A stretch of 12,247 bases of DNA, taken from positions 1 through 12,247 of the forward strand of contig JAEZAU010000143.1 of NCBI GenBank assembly GCA_023430325.1, in the 5' to 3' direction. Under the pieces are notes generated by a model, which did not search any database, had not been told where the DNA came from, and was given only the letters and a program-made list of their open reading frames with translations. The position numbers and the translations under genes were made by a program. The stretch comes from Bacteroidota bacterium (GTDB taxonomy: Bacteria; Bacteroidota; Bacteroidia; Flavobacteriales_F; PHOS-HE28). This document shows, piece after piece, positions 1 through 7,183 of this stretch (position 1 is its first letter; every line of letters begins with the position of its first letter).

Positions 1-72
1 TATCCCTTTCGCAAGATCAGGATCTGCCGGTTGGATCGGATCTTTCACCGGTATGCCTGCGTGACGGATAGG

Positions 73-126
73 AGCGGAAAGCCCGGACGACCGGAGGGAG
101 GAGGACTTGCAGCGGATAGCCGGACC
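73..126. repeat. Two copies of a GCGGA(A/T)AGCC motif
   Basis: AGCGGAAAGCCCGGAC (73-88) and AGCGGATAGCCGGAC (111-125) are near-identical words whose starts lie 38 bases apart. The bases between them are G-rich (GGAGGGAGGAGG). A similar word in reverse orientation (GGCTATCC, 11039-11046) lies in the gap before the PA2169-type gene. This looks like a short dispersed intergenic element. I infer the family from these copies only and do not know its function. Confidence 0.45.
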
Positions 127-151
127 CCGCCTTCGCTGAAGTTTCGGCGGG
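126..151. repeat. Hairpin-forming inverted repeat
   Basis: CCCGCC (126-131) pairs exactly with GGCGGG (146-151) across a 14-base loop. The first part of that loop, with the last stem base, can form a competing small hairpin (CTTC 131-134 with GAAG 138-141). No T-run follows, so it is not an ordinary intrinsic terminator. It directly follows the second copy of the GCGGATAGCC word and may belong to the same intergenic element. Confidence 0.4.
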
Positions 152-202
152 CACAGCCCGAGAATCCGATCAATGGCGGGGGCACGCCCAAAAAATGGGC
201 CT

Positions 203-694
203 TTATTCAGCCTGATAATCCATATCGAAAGATCCAGAGATGGCCTTGGCGCCGGGAGAAAGCGTTGTGTATAGGTTGCCATTGAAAGTACCTTGGATCC
301 GATCGGCCACCGTATCATGAGCAGTGATGTGGAGTACGGGGGGATCGCCCTCCGTGCTCATGTAGGCAATACCGAGGCTCGTTGTATGAAGGATGGTGTT
401 GGCGGCCTCTGTCATGGGGTAACTACCCATTGCCAATGAATCTATCTGGAGGGTCAGGGTGCTGCCCAATGACGTAAGGCCGCTTATGGTGATCTCACCG
501 GCTGCCGGTGAAGCCCATAAGTTCATGTTCGCACACCAGGCACTGCCCTCAAAGGTGGCTGTCAGCCGGGCGCCTTCGCTGCCGCAATGCGCTGCTGGTG
601 GCAGCCCGGGCAAAGGTGTAGGAGGATCCTCTTCCTTGGTGCAGGAAATGAGCATTACCGGTACCATCGCCATGATGAAGATCGCGCTGCGCAT
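203..694 (-). CDS. Small lipoprotein, predicted surface-exposed (DUF6252-like)
   Basis: This encodes a 163-residue lipoprotein of unknown function. The N-terminus is a type II signal peptide: a short hydrophobic stretch ends in the lipobox L15-I16-S17-C18, so Cys18 should be lipidated. The residues after the Cys, T-K-E-E-D, match the Lys-plus-two-acidic lipoprotein export signal described in Capnocytophaga and Flavobacterium, which predicts placement on the outer face of the outer membrane. The rest is Thr/Ser/Gly-rich and predicted beta-strand, ending in a G-T-F-N-G-N ... G-S-F-D-M-D-Y pattern that recalls Bacteroidota DUF6252-type proteins; that match is from memory and tentative. The start at 694 is chosen because it places the signal peptide at the N-terminus. 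The stop is TAA. It diverges from the AsmA gene across about 150 bases in which I see no clear promoter. Confidence 0.8.
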   Translation of the reverse strand: MRSAIFIMAMVPVMLISCTKEEDPPTPLPGLPPAAHCGSEGARLTATFEGSAWCANMNLWASPAAGEITISGLTSLGSTLTLQIDSLAMGSYPMTEAANTILHTTSLGIAYMSTEGDPPVLHITAHDTVADRIQGTFNGNLYTTLSPGAKAISGSFDMDYQAE

Positions 695-845
695 GAGGTT
701 CTCGGCTTTATCGACACTTGAACGGATCGGCAGGATCGAAGGTTCCGCATGCCAAGATCTCCCACATCAACACGGCATTGTGAAAGGATCGCATAGTTCT
801 TGACGTTAGCCGCTTTTGAAGGGGGATACCTTCGGACCTTCGCCG

Positions 846-3542
846 ATGCTACGCAAACTCCGCCTGCTCTTGATCGCCATGGCCGCACTTGGCGTTCTGT
901 CCTTCAGCGCGCTGATGGTGATCGGCAAGCTCTACGAGGATGAAGTGAAGGCCGAACTGGTCTCCGCCATCAATGCCCAGTTGAATGCGCCGGTAACCGT
1001 GGGCGGCATGGATCTCACGTTGATCGAGCGGTTCCCCAAGGCGAGCATGCGGCTTACCGATGTTCTTGCCAGGGAGGTGCGAACGGATGACCTGGCGCCT
1101 GATACATTGCTGCATGCCAAGGAACTGTTCCTGGAATTCAGCCTCTGGGACCTGTTCCGTGGCAATTATAACGTGGAGCATGTGCACGGCCAGGTGGTGA
1201 AGCTGTATCCAGGCCTGGATGCGAATGGTTCGGAGACGTACATCATCTGGAAGACCGACACCTTAGCGACCAGTTCAACCATAGCGCTGGACAAGGTGAG
1301 TTTCCAGGATCTGCAACTGCGATATACCGACGGCCGATCGGGCATTGTGATCCGATCGGTACATGATGAATTGAAATTGAGCGGCCGGTTCGCTGGTGAA
1401 CTGAACGAAATGACCTTGAACGGCGATGCTCACCTGTTGGATTGGATCGATGATGGAGCATTGGTGATCGCCGATCGCAAGGCACAACATCTTCGCCTGG
1501 AGATGAGCTTCGGCAATGGTGCATTCCACATCAACAAAGGCGAAGTGGCCATGGGCAAGGTCCCAATGGAGTTGGTGCTGGACCTTGTGCCAGGAAAGAA
1601 AGGGAAAGAACTGGATCTGCGTGCGAACGGACTGGGCCTTCCCCTGGCCGATGTAACTGAACTGCTTCCGGACTTTTTGCGAAATCATCTGGTCAATTAC
1701 GGCATGCAGGGCGATGTGGATCTGGCTTTGCGTTACAGCGGCCCTATCGATGGTGATGGTCCATCACTTTCCGTAGGTGCAAAGCTCAGCCGGGGCCGCG
1801 TAAAAGAGAAGAAGACCAACACAATGTTCACGGACATCACCGGTGAACTGGCATTGGAACTTTCGCCGAAAGGCACCCCGACAAAACTTTCAGTACAGCG
1901 GTTCAACGCACGCAGTGGCAGCGGATCGGTGAGCGGGAACTGGCGATCGAACGGCTTGAAGAACGCGAGCCTCAACGCCGATCTGAAAGGAGATATCGCC
2001 CTGGCCGATCTGTTCAGGTTCGCGCAGATCGACACGTTGGAGCAAGTGCAGGGCAGGCTGAAGGCTGATGCCAACGTTGAGGGAAGGTTGCGCGATGTGG
2101 GCGATCTGCGGGTCAGCGATCTGGCATCGTTGAAGATCACAGGAAAGGTCGCGTTGCGTGATGCCTCGCTGAAATTGAAGGGTGCCCGTCACCGGATAAC
2201 ACATATGGATGCGGACCTCGCCTTGCAGGGGAACGATGCCGCGGTAAATGGACTGAAGGCGGAATTCCATGGCAATCCGATCCAACTGCGTGGATACCTG
2301 CGCAACCTGGTGCCTTACCTGATCTTCAATGACCAGAAGTTGGTGATACAGGCACAGGGATCATCACCGAACATCGATCTGGCGGGATTGCTGGAAGAGG
2401 ATGGTCCAGGAGGTAACACCACCAACGACCATGTGCTCACGTTGCCACGAACGATCGATCTTGATCTTTCTGCACAAGTGGATCGTTTGGTGTTCGAGAA
2501 ATTCACCGCGACCGGAATTACCGGCAACATCCGCATAAAGGACAGGGTCCTTTCAGTTTCACCGATGAGCTTCAGTACAGCGAATGGATCAGTGACCGGA
2601 GATCTTCTGCTGGATACGCGTGCCACTGGCAAAGGAGCGGTCTATCCTTTCAAGATCAATGCACGCATCCAGGACATCGAAATGCGGGAACTTTTCACCG
2701 AATTCCAGGATTTCGGGCAGGATTTCATTGGTCACCGGCACCTGAAGGGAAGCACCGATGCCACGATCACCTTCAATGCGCCGCTTTCACCCGATCTGAA
2801 ACTTGATCTGCAGCAACTGATCTGCCTGGTCGATGTATCAATAGAAAATGGAAGCATAAAAGGTCATAAGCCGTTGTTGGAAGTGGCCGACCATCTGCAG
2901 AAGAACAAGCTTGTTGCTCCATTCGTGAATGTGAACGAATTACGGAACCGGCTGGCCGATGTAAGATTCTCCAAGCTGGAGAACCAGATCGAGATCCGTG
3001 ATGGCGCCGTTCATATTCCTACCATGGAAGTGAAGAGCACTGCAATGGACCTGGAGATAAGCGGTACACACTGGTTCGATGACCGCATCGATCATCACAT
3101 CAATTTCCGCCTGAGCGATCTGTTCAGGATCGGAAAGCCAGCGAAGGATGAGTTCGGCCCTATAGTGGATGACGGTACCGGCATGCGCATCTTCCTGCAC
3201 ATGTATGGTAACGCCTATGATCCTGAATTCGCCAATGATGGCGCAATGGCCGCTGCACGCCGCAAGGAGCAGTTCCAACAGGAGAAACAAGAACTGCGAT
3301 CCATCCTTCAAGAGGAATTAGGACTGTTCAAGAAGAAGGGAACGGCCGCTACAGAGACCACGGAAGAAAAGGTTGAAAAAAGACCGAAAGCCGTCATCAT
3401 CATAGAAGATGTTCCTGCCCCAGAAAATGGGTCCACCGCGAGCACTACCGCAACCATACCTGTTGAAAAACCGCGGAAAGGGTTGGGCCGGTTATTACAG
3501 GAAGAAGAAAAGCCCAAGGAGCGTTTCGTGATCGAAGAATAG
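846..3542 (+). CDS. AsmA-family envelope protein
   Basis: This encodes an 898-residue AsmA-like protein. Residues about 5-27 form one hydrophobic membrane anchor after a basic N-terminus (LRKLR). The family signature follows at about 30-75: an amphipathic stretch, then V-T-V-G-G-M-D-L-T-L-I-E-R-F-P-K-A-S with the usual Phe-Pro. The middle is a long series of predicted beta-strands. Residues about 670-770 carry the AsmA C-terminal region, with alternating L-E-I-S-G and F-R-L-S-D-L-F patterns. Known relatives (AsmA, TamB, YhdP) sit in the inner membrane, span the periplasm and are linked to phospholipid transport to the outer membrane; the same role here is inference. The last 90 or so residues are a helical then Lys/Glu/Pro-rich tail, probably disordered. 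An in-frame TTG at 816 would add ten residues, but ATG 846 puts the anchor at the N-terminus and is preferred. Confidence 0.9.
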   Translation: MLRKLRLLLIAMAALGVLSFSALMVIGKLYEDEVKAELVSAINAQLNAPVTVGGMDLTLIERFPKASMRLTDVLAREVRTDDLAPDTLLHAKELFLEFSLWDLFRGNYNVEHVHGQVVKLYPGLDANGSETYIIWKTDTLATSSTIALDKVSFQDLQLRYTDGRSGIVIRSVHDELKLSGRFAGELNEMTLNGDAHLLDWIDDGALVIADRKAQHLRLEMSFGNGAFHINKGEVAMGKVPMELVLDLVPGKKGKELDLRANGLGLPLADVTELLPDFLRNHLVNYGMQGDVDLALRYSGPIDGDGPSLSVGAKLSRGRVKEKKTNTMFTDITGELALELSPKGTPTKLSVQRFNARSGSGSVSGNWRSNGLKNASLNADLKGDIALADLFRFAQIDTLEQVQGRLKADANVEGRLRDVGDLRVSDLASLKITGKVALRDASLKLKGARHRITHMDADLALQGNDAAVNGLKAEFHGNPIQLRGYLRNLVPYLIFNDQKLVIQAQGSSPNIDLAGLLEEDGPGGNTTNDHVLTLPRTIDLDLSAQVDRLVFEKFTATGITGNIRIKDRVLSVSPMSFSTANGSVTGDLLLDTRATGKGAVYPFKINARIQDIEMRELFTEFQDFGQDFIGHRHLKGSTDATITFNAPLSPDLKLDLQQLICLVDVSIENGSIKGHKPLLEVADHLQKNKLVAPFVNVNELRNRLADVRFSKLENQIEIRDGAVHIPTMEVKSTAMDLEISGTHWFDDRIDHHINFRLSDLFRIGKPAKDEFGPIVDDGTGMRIFLHMYGNAYDPEFANDGAMAAARRKEQFQQEKQELRSILQEELGLFKKKGTAATETTEEKVEKRPKAVIIIEDVPAPENGSTASTTATIPVEKPRKGLGRLLQEEEKPKERFVIEE

Positions 3543-3576
3543 CCCGATCGGCCTGTCTTTTGCCCGCTTGGCGACC

Positions 3577-3927
3577 ATGCGCCCGACCATTGAACTGATC
3601 GACCGTTTGAAAGAGATCGCGATGAACAGATCGCGGTTCAGCTATGACCTTCGTAGCCGTGCATTTGTTGACATGGGGATCATTGCGGCCTATCGCGCCA
3701 CGCAGGACAGCGATCACTTCAGTGAATTACCACAGGTCGTGCAACATGCACTGGAACATGAAGGCATAGTGGGGGCCTGGAAAGATCCTGATAGTGGACG
3801 GATCTTCTATGACAGCTGCCGGGTATTCACCGATCCGAAGAACGCGATCAAGTTCGCACGAGATCAGAAGCAGCGCTCCATCTTCAACCTGAATCGCGGC
3901 GAAGAGATACCTGTGAACGCTGCTTGA
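3577..3927 (+). CDS. Conserved-looking small protein of unknown function
   Basis: This encodes 116 residues with no signal peptide or membrane segment, so probably cytosolic. It has an N-terminal helix (T-I-E-L-I-D-R-L-K-E-I-A), a middle helix with acidic and His residues, and a C-terminal part reading G-A-W-K-D-P-D-S-G-R-I-F-Y-D-S-C-R-V-F-T, then a helix rich in Ala, Lys and Gln (K-F-A-R-D-Q-K-Q). That Tyr-Asp-Ser / Phe-Thr / Ala-x-x-Phe-Ala pattern resembles uncharacterised short proteins I have seen in Bacteroidota, but I cannot name a family. ATG 3577 lies 34 bases after the AsmA stop on the same strand, so co-transcription is possible. A TTG at 3568 and an ATG at 3622 are alternative starts. 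Confidence is good that it is a gene and low for any function. Confidence 0.72.
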   Translation: MRPTIELIDRLKEIAMNRSRFSYDLRSRAFVDMGIIAAYRATQDSDHFSELPQVVQHALEHEGIVGAWKDPDSGRIFYDSCRVFTDPKNAIKFARDQKQRSIFNLNRGEEIPVNAA

Positions 3928-4069
3928 CGCGATCGGGGGATCCGTGACCCAGTGCATGGTGACTTCACCCCAGACCAGATAGCGGGCCTGCATCGATCGC
4001 TGAAGTTTCTCGCGGTGATCATTGCGTTGCGCCCAGATCGGAAAGGCTGGTCCGGGCATTGTTCCCCAA

Positions 4070-4390
4070 ATGACCAAAGCTTTAAAGATGGATAAGCGTA
4101 TCGGGAGGCCGCTCGGTCATCCTGACAATAAGGGAACTGGTGAAGCTGCACCACCTGGTGCTGGCGATGAAGGTGGACTGGGTTCCTATGGCGATCAACG
4201 GAACGAGCGATCGAACAAAAGGGACGAACGATCCGAAGAACCTCCATTGGACGGCACCATGTCCGCAGACGATATTGAAGGTGATACGGATGACCGGAAT
4301 ACACCATCACAGCGCTCAACACGCACGACATGGATCGGTGCACGGATGGACATGGAGACACGCAAACGCGAACCTCTCATCACGTGGTAG
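4070..4390 (+). CDS. Probable disordered, highly charged small protein
   Basis: This encodes 106 residues with no recognised domain. The composition is strongly hydrophilic: a Gly/Pro/Ala stretch (residues about 20-40), an Arg/Asn/Glu/Lys/Asp stretch (about 42-60) and a Thr/Arg-rich end. It has very few hydrophobic residues and is predicted disordered. The reading frame uses codons like its neighbours (GAT, GAA, CGG, GGT), and the next gene starts 25 bases after its TAG on the same strand, which supports it being real. ATG 4088 would give 100 residues. Competing open frames on both strands (for example minus 4195-4449) look less protein-like. Charged disordered proteins of this size often go with stress genes, but no function can be assigned. 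Confidence 0.5.
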   Translation: MTKALKMDKRIGRPLGHPDNKGTGEAAPPGAGDEGGLGSYGDQRNERSNKRDERSEEPPLDGTMSADDIEGDTDDRNTPSQRSTRTTWIGARMDMETRKREPLITW

Positions 4391-4415
4391 TGATGAACGA
4401 GTAGTGGAGTGAAGT

Positions 4416-4838
4416 ATGAGCCGAACGGAGCTGATACGATCATTTGCACTCGCGCACGCGATGCTGCTCTTCATCAATGGGCTCTGGGCCCTGTTCGATC
4501 CCCGCTCCTGGCACTCGTTCATGATGAGTACTGATGGCGAACAGACATCGTTCACCCTGCCTGTGATCTTCCTTTTTGCTGCTGCAGCTATCGGCATGGC
4601 ATGGCACCGCGGAATTGTTGATGTTCCACTTCGGGTGGTGGCGATCGGGACATCGGCAGGTATCCTACTGACCATTATCCTATCCAGCGACCTGGACGAG
4701 CTGGCGCTCACGGCCTATGTTCATGGTGTATTTCATCTACTACTGATCGGAGCCTGGGTCTACAGCCTGCTCACCTCCGATTCTCCCTATCGTCCCAAGC
4801 CGATCGAAGCATTGAAGAAGGTACGGGAACATCATTGA
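4416..4838 (+). CDS. Four-helix integral membrane protein, unknown function
   Basis: This encodes a 140-residue inner-membrane protein. Four hydrophobic segments are visible: about 7-25 (around F-A-L-A-H-A-M-L-L-F), 46-63 (around P-V-I-F-L-F-A-A-A-A), 70-88 (around V-V-A-I-G-T-S-A-G-I-L-L) and 97-119 (around H-G-V-F-H-L-L-L-I-G-A). The C-terminal tail is basic (K-P-I-E-A-L-K-K-V-R), suggesting it faces the cytoplasm. His14 and His103/His107 lie in or at helices, but no cofactor motif can be claimed. ATG 4416 is preceded by GGAG (4406-4409), one of the few Shine-Dalgarno-like sequences in the window. I do not recognise the family. Confidence 0.78.
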   Translation: MSRTELIRSFALAHAMLLFINGLWALFDPRSWHSFMMSTDGEQTSFTLPVIFLFAAAAIGMAWHRGIVDVPLRVVAIGTSAGILLTIILSSDLDELALTAYVHGVFHLLLIGAWVYSLLTSDSPYRPKPIEALKKVREHH

Positions 4839-4887
4839 CCACCGATCGGCATGGCCTTTCCAGTGGTATGGCCTAGACCTGCAAGCC

Positions 4888-5244
4888 ATGGAAAATGAAC
4901 GAATGAAAATGATCGCAGGCCGTATCGCGACTATCGCCAACCAGTTCGGCCCCGATTCCCAATTGTATGATGAGGCCGTGGAGCGATCGCGAAAAGAGGT
5001 CGCTGAGGCCAGCACACGTGATGATCTTTCAAAACTCGTGGATCGGCTGGAAAGACTGCTCACTCCTCACCTGATGGACGACCACATGGAAAAGTTCCAT
5101 AATGTCGTTACGGAATTGCGTGGCACGCAGGAACCATGGCCCGTGGAAGCCTTCAAGGAAGGTTATCTCGAAGGAAGTGGACAGCAGCTTCCGGAGGATG
5201 GACAGGCTGCTGGAAGAAAGCTGAATTCCGATCATATCCAATGA
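4888..5244 (+). CDS. Small helical protein, first of a coupled pair
   Basis: This encodes 118 residues, cytosolic, with no signal peptide. Residues 1-60 are predicted to be helices of alternating charge (E-V-A-E-A-S-T-R-D-D-L-S-K-L-V-D-R-L-E-R-L-L). Next come H-L-M-D-D-H-M-E-K-F-H, with several His and acidic residues, a W-P-V-E-A-F-K-E-G-Y segment, and a polar tail. No known family is recognised. The TGA at 5242-5244 overlaps the ATG of the next gene (ATGA at 5241-5244), the usual sign of translational coupling, so the two products probably act together or are needed in similar amounts. Confidence 0.68.
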   Translation: MENERMKMIAGRIATIANQFGPDSQLYDEAVERSRKEVAEASTRDDLSKLVDRLERLLTPHLMDDHMEKFHNVVTELRGTQEPWPVEAFKEGYLEGSGQQLPEDGQAAGRKLNSDHIQ

Positions 5245-5549
5245 GAACAGGAGATCCCCGGGTGATCGAGATCCAGGAAGTACTCAGTGCAGTAGGAAAA
5301 GTACAGGTGATCGATGAGATGAACGAAGTGAGCATCGTGGTGGAGAAACCGGTCGACATCCAAGCCGTGGATGAAGCCTTGCTGAAGGCGCGGTATGCAG
5401 AGCCCGTGGATCGTCTGGAAAGATCGGGAAGCTGGCGGATCAGGTTGATGAAACGTGAACGTGAACGCCCGGGCGATATCAGATATGAAGCGGTGCGGAT
5501 ACTCGACAGTTACTACGAATACCGCCCCCGTTTACCAGAGAGGCATTGA
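5241..5549 (+). CDS. Small alpha/beta protein, second of a coupled pair
   Basis: This encodes 102 residues. The start at 5241 is chosen because its ATG overlaps the TGA of the preceding gene by four bases; an upstream in-frame start would run through that gene. The N-terminal half alternates helix and strand (V-I-E-I-Q-E-V-L-S-A-V-G, K-V-Q-V-I-D, S-I-V-V-E, A-V-D-E-A-L-L-K-A), which resembles a small ferredoxin-like fold such as heavy-metal-associated domains but lacks a CxxC pair. The C-terminal half is basic (R-L-M-K-R-E-R-E-R) and ends in a Tyr-rich helix. Function unknown. Its TGA directly abuts the stop of the convergent cupin gene with no base between. Confidence 0.65.
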   Translation: MRTGDPRVIEIQEVLSAVGKVQVIDEMNEVSIVVEKPVDIQAVDEALLKARYAEPVDRLERSGSWRIRLMKRERERPGDIRYEAVRILDSYYEYRPRLPERH

Positions 5550-6188
5550 TCACTTCACGTATGCCTTGTACAGGCTCAGCGGCCTTATGTTCTTCACTGC
5601 ACCAGTGATCTTCGCCATCAATGTGAGCGTGCCGAAGAAAAGATCCTGCAAAGGAGCGGGTATCCGGGCCAGACGGTATTCGCGGCGAAGAGCATAATGA
5701 ATGGTGGCCCATTCCAACAGCGGCACCCCGTTCCAACTTCCACCGTTACGTATCGCCGAACAGGCAAGTTGAGTGAAGTACCATTCAATGTTCAGTGCCG
5801 GCCTGAAAGTGACGCGTACGATCGCTCGTTGTTTCACGCTGGCGTTACCGAACGCATGGATCGAACCTGCCCCGATGGTCACCTCCTCGCCCTCGCGCAA
5901 GAGCCTTCTTTCTCCATCAAGGTCAAGGTCGATCTCTCCAAAGAGAACCTCCACATGTTCCGATTGTTCCACATGACGGTGCGCTTGGGCCGGACTTCCC
6001 CAAGGAGGTAATGAGAAAATGATCTCTGCTGCTTCGAGACGCGTATCCTGCGAAGTGGAGAGAAACTGCAGCGTCTCTCCTTCCTTCCTGAGGAACAGCA
6101 CCCTGGTGGTGCCGCGGGATGAGCGCTGCCGGGCAAGCGAATATGCTGGCATGTTCGAGATGGTCTTATTCGTTCCGCCAAGGCTCAT
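5550..6188 (-). CDS. Cupin-domain protein
   Basis: This encodes 212 residues with a single cupin domain at about 60-116. Motif 1 fits G-x5-H-x-H-x3-E-x6-G exactly (G64, H70, H72, E76, G83). Motif 2 fits G-x5-P-x-G-x2-H-x3-N (G100, G108, H111, N115), with Gly in place of the Pro. The three His and one Glu that hold the metal in cupins are therefore all present, so a metal-binding beta-barrel, enzyme or sensor, is expected; the substrate is unknown. After the barrel there is a conserved-looking R-P-A-L-N-I-E-W-Y-F segment and a hydrophobic stretch at about 180-192. The start at 6188 avoids overlap with the divergent RES gene. ATG 6230 (226 residues) and ATG 6152 (200 residues) are alternatives. 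The gene converges stop to stop with the preceding small gene. Confidence 0.8.
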   Translation of the reverse strand: MSLGGTNKTISNMPAYSLARQRSSRGTTRVLFLRKEGETLQFLSTSQDTRLEAAEIIFSLPPWGSPAQAHRHVEQSEHVEVLFGEIDLDLDGERRLLREGEEVTIGAGSIHAFGNASVKQRAIVRVTFRPALNIEWYFTQLACSAIRNGGSWNGVPLLEWATIHYALRREYRLARIPAPLQDLFFGTLTLMAKITGAVKNIRPLSLYKAYVK

Positions 6189-6222
6189 GCCAATGGTCCG
6201 CCAGTTGCTTTCCCCCGGCCAG

Positions 6223-7068
6223 ATGTCCATCCATTTCCGCCCACCTGCATCGCTGGATCAACTTCGAGCGAAGCATTCAGCCTTCATGGAGCGATCGTGG
6301 AAGGATCGCCCCCTGGCCGAACTGGCGCAGGAATTCGCAAAGGTATATGGTGAACTTTTCGTCCTCCCATTGGAATTGACGTGTAGGGAAATGGGGTGCA
6401 ACGAGCTTCATCGTGCACGTTGGCTGGACCCTCAAGCTGAGGACGTGTCCGATCCATTGACATTCAGCTATCCCCGCGATCCAGCAAAGCAGGTGCTCGG
6501 CCGTGCGAATCTACCAGGTGCGCCTGCATTCTATACCTGCGGCGAAGCATTCAGTTCCATGTACGAGGCCAGAAAGCCGGAACTTGGAAAAGAACTCTTT
6601 CACAGTGAATGGATCTTCAACGACGATCGTACCTGGAAGGTCGTGGTGATGATCCCTTTGGAGCGACTGGAAAAAAAGGACGTTCCATTTCACCGGAAGT
6701 GGGAGAATGCTTTCAGGGAGGCTTTGTTACAAAGTGGGATCCCTGATGATCACTTCGTCCTCTATTACAATTGTCTCGTCGAACTCTTCCATCTTGAAGA
6801 GCACAACCTTCCTGCATGGATGGCACACACGATCATGCGGAAGCAGGAAATGGCGGATGTGCTTCTGTATCCAAGTCTGATGACGGATACAAGGACCTTA
6901 TGTCATGCTTTCCATACATCACCGATAGATCGAGGCCGCATTCTACTGAATAAAGTTTCCCGGTTGCCCATGGGCGTTGAGTCGGAACATCCTGCATCCA
7001 TCGGCCGCGTCAGGAACGGAAGAATAGACTGGTCGGCCGAAACACCGTCGATCAGAAGAACAGCTTGA
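6223..7068 (+). CDS. RES-domain protein, predicted NAD-degrading enzyme
   Basis: This encodes 281 residues. Residues about 61-245 look like a RES domain: an opening E-L-H-R-A-R, then L-G-R94-A-N-L-P-G-A-P-A-F-Y104, then S-S-M-Y-E115-A-R, and late in the chain Y-P-S218 followed by a His/Pro stretch. The spacing R-x9-Y-x10-E and a later Ser are what RES enzymes such as MbcT and ParT show in their active site. Those are toxins that break down NAD or modify a nucleotide-metabolism enzyme. Residues 1-60 are an extra helical N-terminal part. No Xre/MbcA-like antitoxin gene lies next to it, so it may be a stand-alone RES enzyme. ATG 6223 is the first start that avoids a long overlap with the divergent cupin gene; the upstream extension to 6019 is antisense to that gene and rejected. 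The family call is from motifs only. Confidence 0.75.
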   Translation: MSIHFRPPASLDQLRAKHSAFMERSWKDRPLAELAQEFAKVYGELFVLPLELTCREMGCNELHRARWLDPQAEDVSDPLTFSYPRDPAKQVLGRANLPGAPAFYTCGEAFSSMYEARKPELGKELFHSEWIFNDDRTWKVVVMIPLERLEKKDVPFHRKWENAFREALLQSGIPDDHFVLYYNCLVELFHLEEHNLPAWMAHTIMRKQEMADVLLYPSLMTDTRTLCHAFHTSPIDRGRILLNKVSRLPMGVESEHPASIGRVRNGRIDWSAETPSIRRTA

Positions 7069-7183
7069 AGGCGTGGGATCGTGGCCGCGTCGCAACGGCA
7101 TGGGTCAGAGGTACCACGCAGATCGGTCCGATCCCTCAACATTGGAATGGTCTTCCATAGGAGATCTGAACTCTGATCATAAG

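Larger units (their letters stand above)
1..202. other. Left-edge region, mostly non-coding
   Basis: No convincing complete gene is visible here. Two short plus-strand frames run in from the window edge and stop at TGA 62-64 and TAG 69-71, so the C-terminus of a gene lying to the left may be present. A minus-strand frame is open across the same bases, so neither strand nor frame can be settled. Right of about position 72 the DNA holds a repeated motif and a hairpin (listed separately), which fits an intergenic tail. A plus-strand open frame over 31-285 is rich in Arg, Pro and Gly, runs into the lipoprotein gene on the other strand, and is not believed to be coding. Confidence 0.4.

Noticed and set aside
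186..200. GCCC-AAAAAAT-GGGC inverted repeat as a terminator for the lipoprotein gene
   Set aside because: The stem is only four or five bases, and on the minus strand it is followed by GTGCCCCC rather than a T-run.
31..285. Plus-strand open frame of 84 codons
   Set aside because: It overlaps the end of the well-supported lipoprotein gene on the other strand, has a biased Arg/Pro/Gly composition and crosses repeat and hairpin DNA.
3727..4077. Minus-strand open frame opposite the 3577 gene and the following gap
   Set aside because: The part over 3940-4077 looks mildly protein-like, but the frame runs antisense through a better-supported gene and matches nothing I know. A gene remnant is possible but unsupported.
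6019..6222. 68-residue N-terminal extension of the RES protein
   Set aside because: It is antisense to the cupin gene, whose full metal-binding motifs show that strand is the coding one; the extension has no domain character.
7073..7183. 37-residue N-terminal extension of paralog A from a GTG
   Set aside because: Paralog B has no matching segment, and the sequence is Arg/Ser/Asp-rich without pattern; ATG 7184 is the better start.
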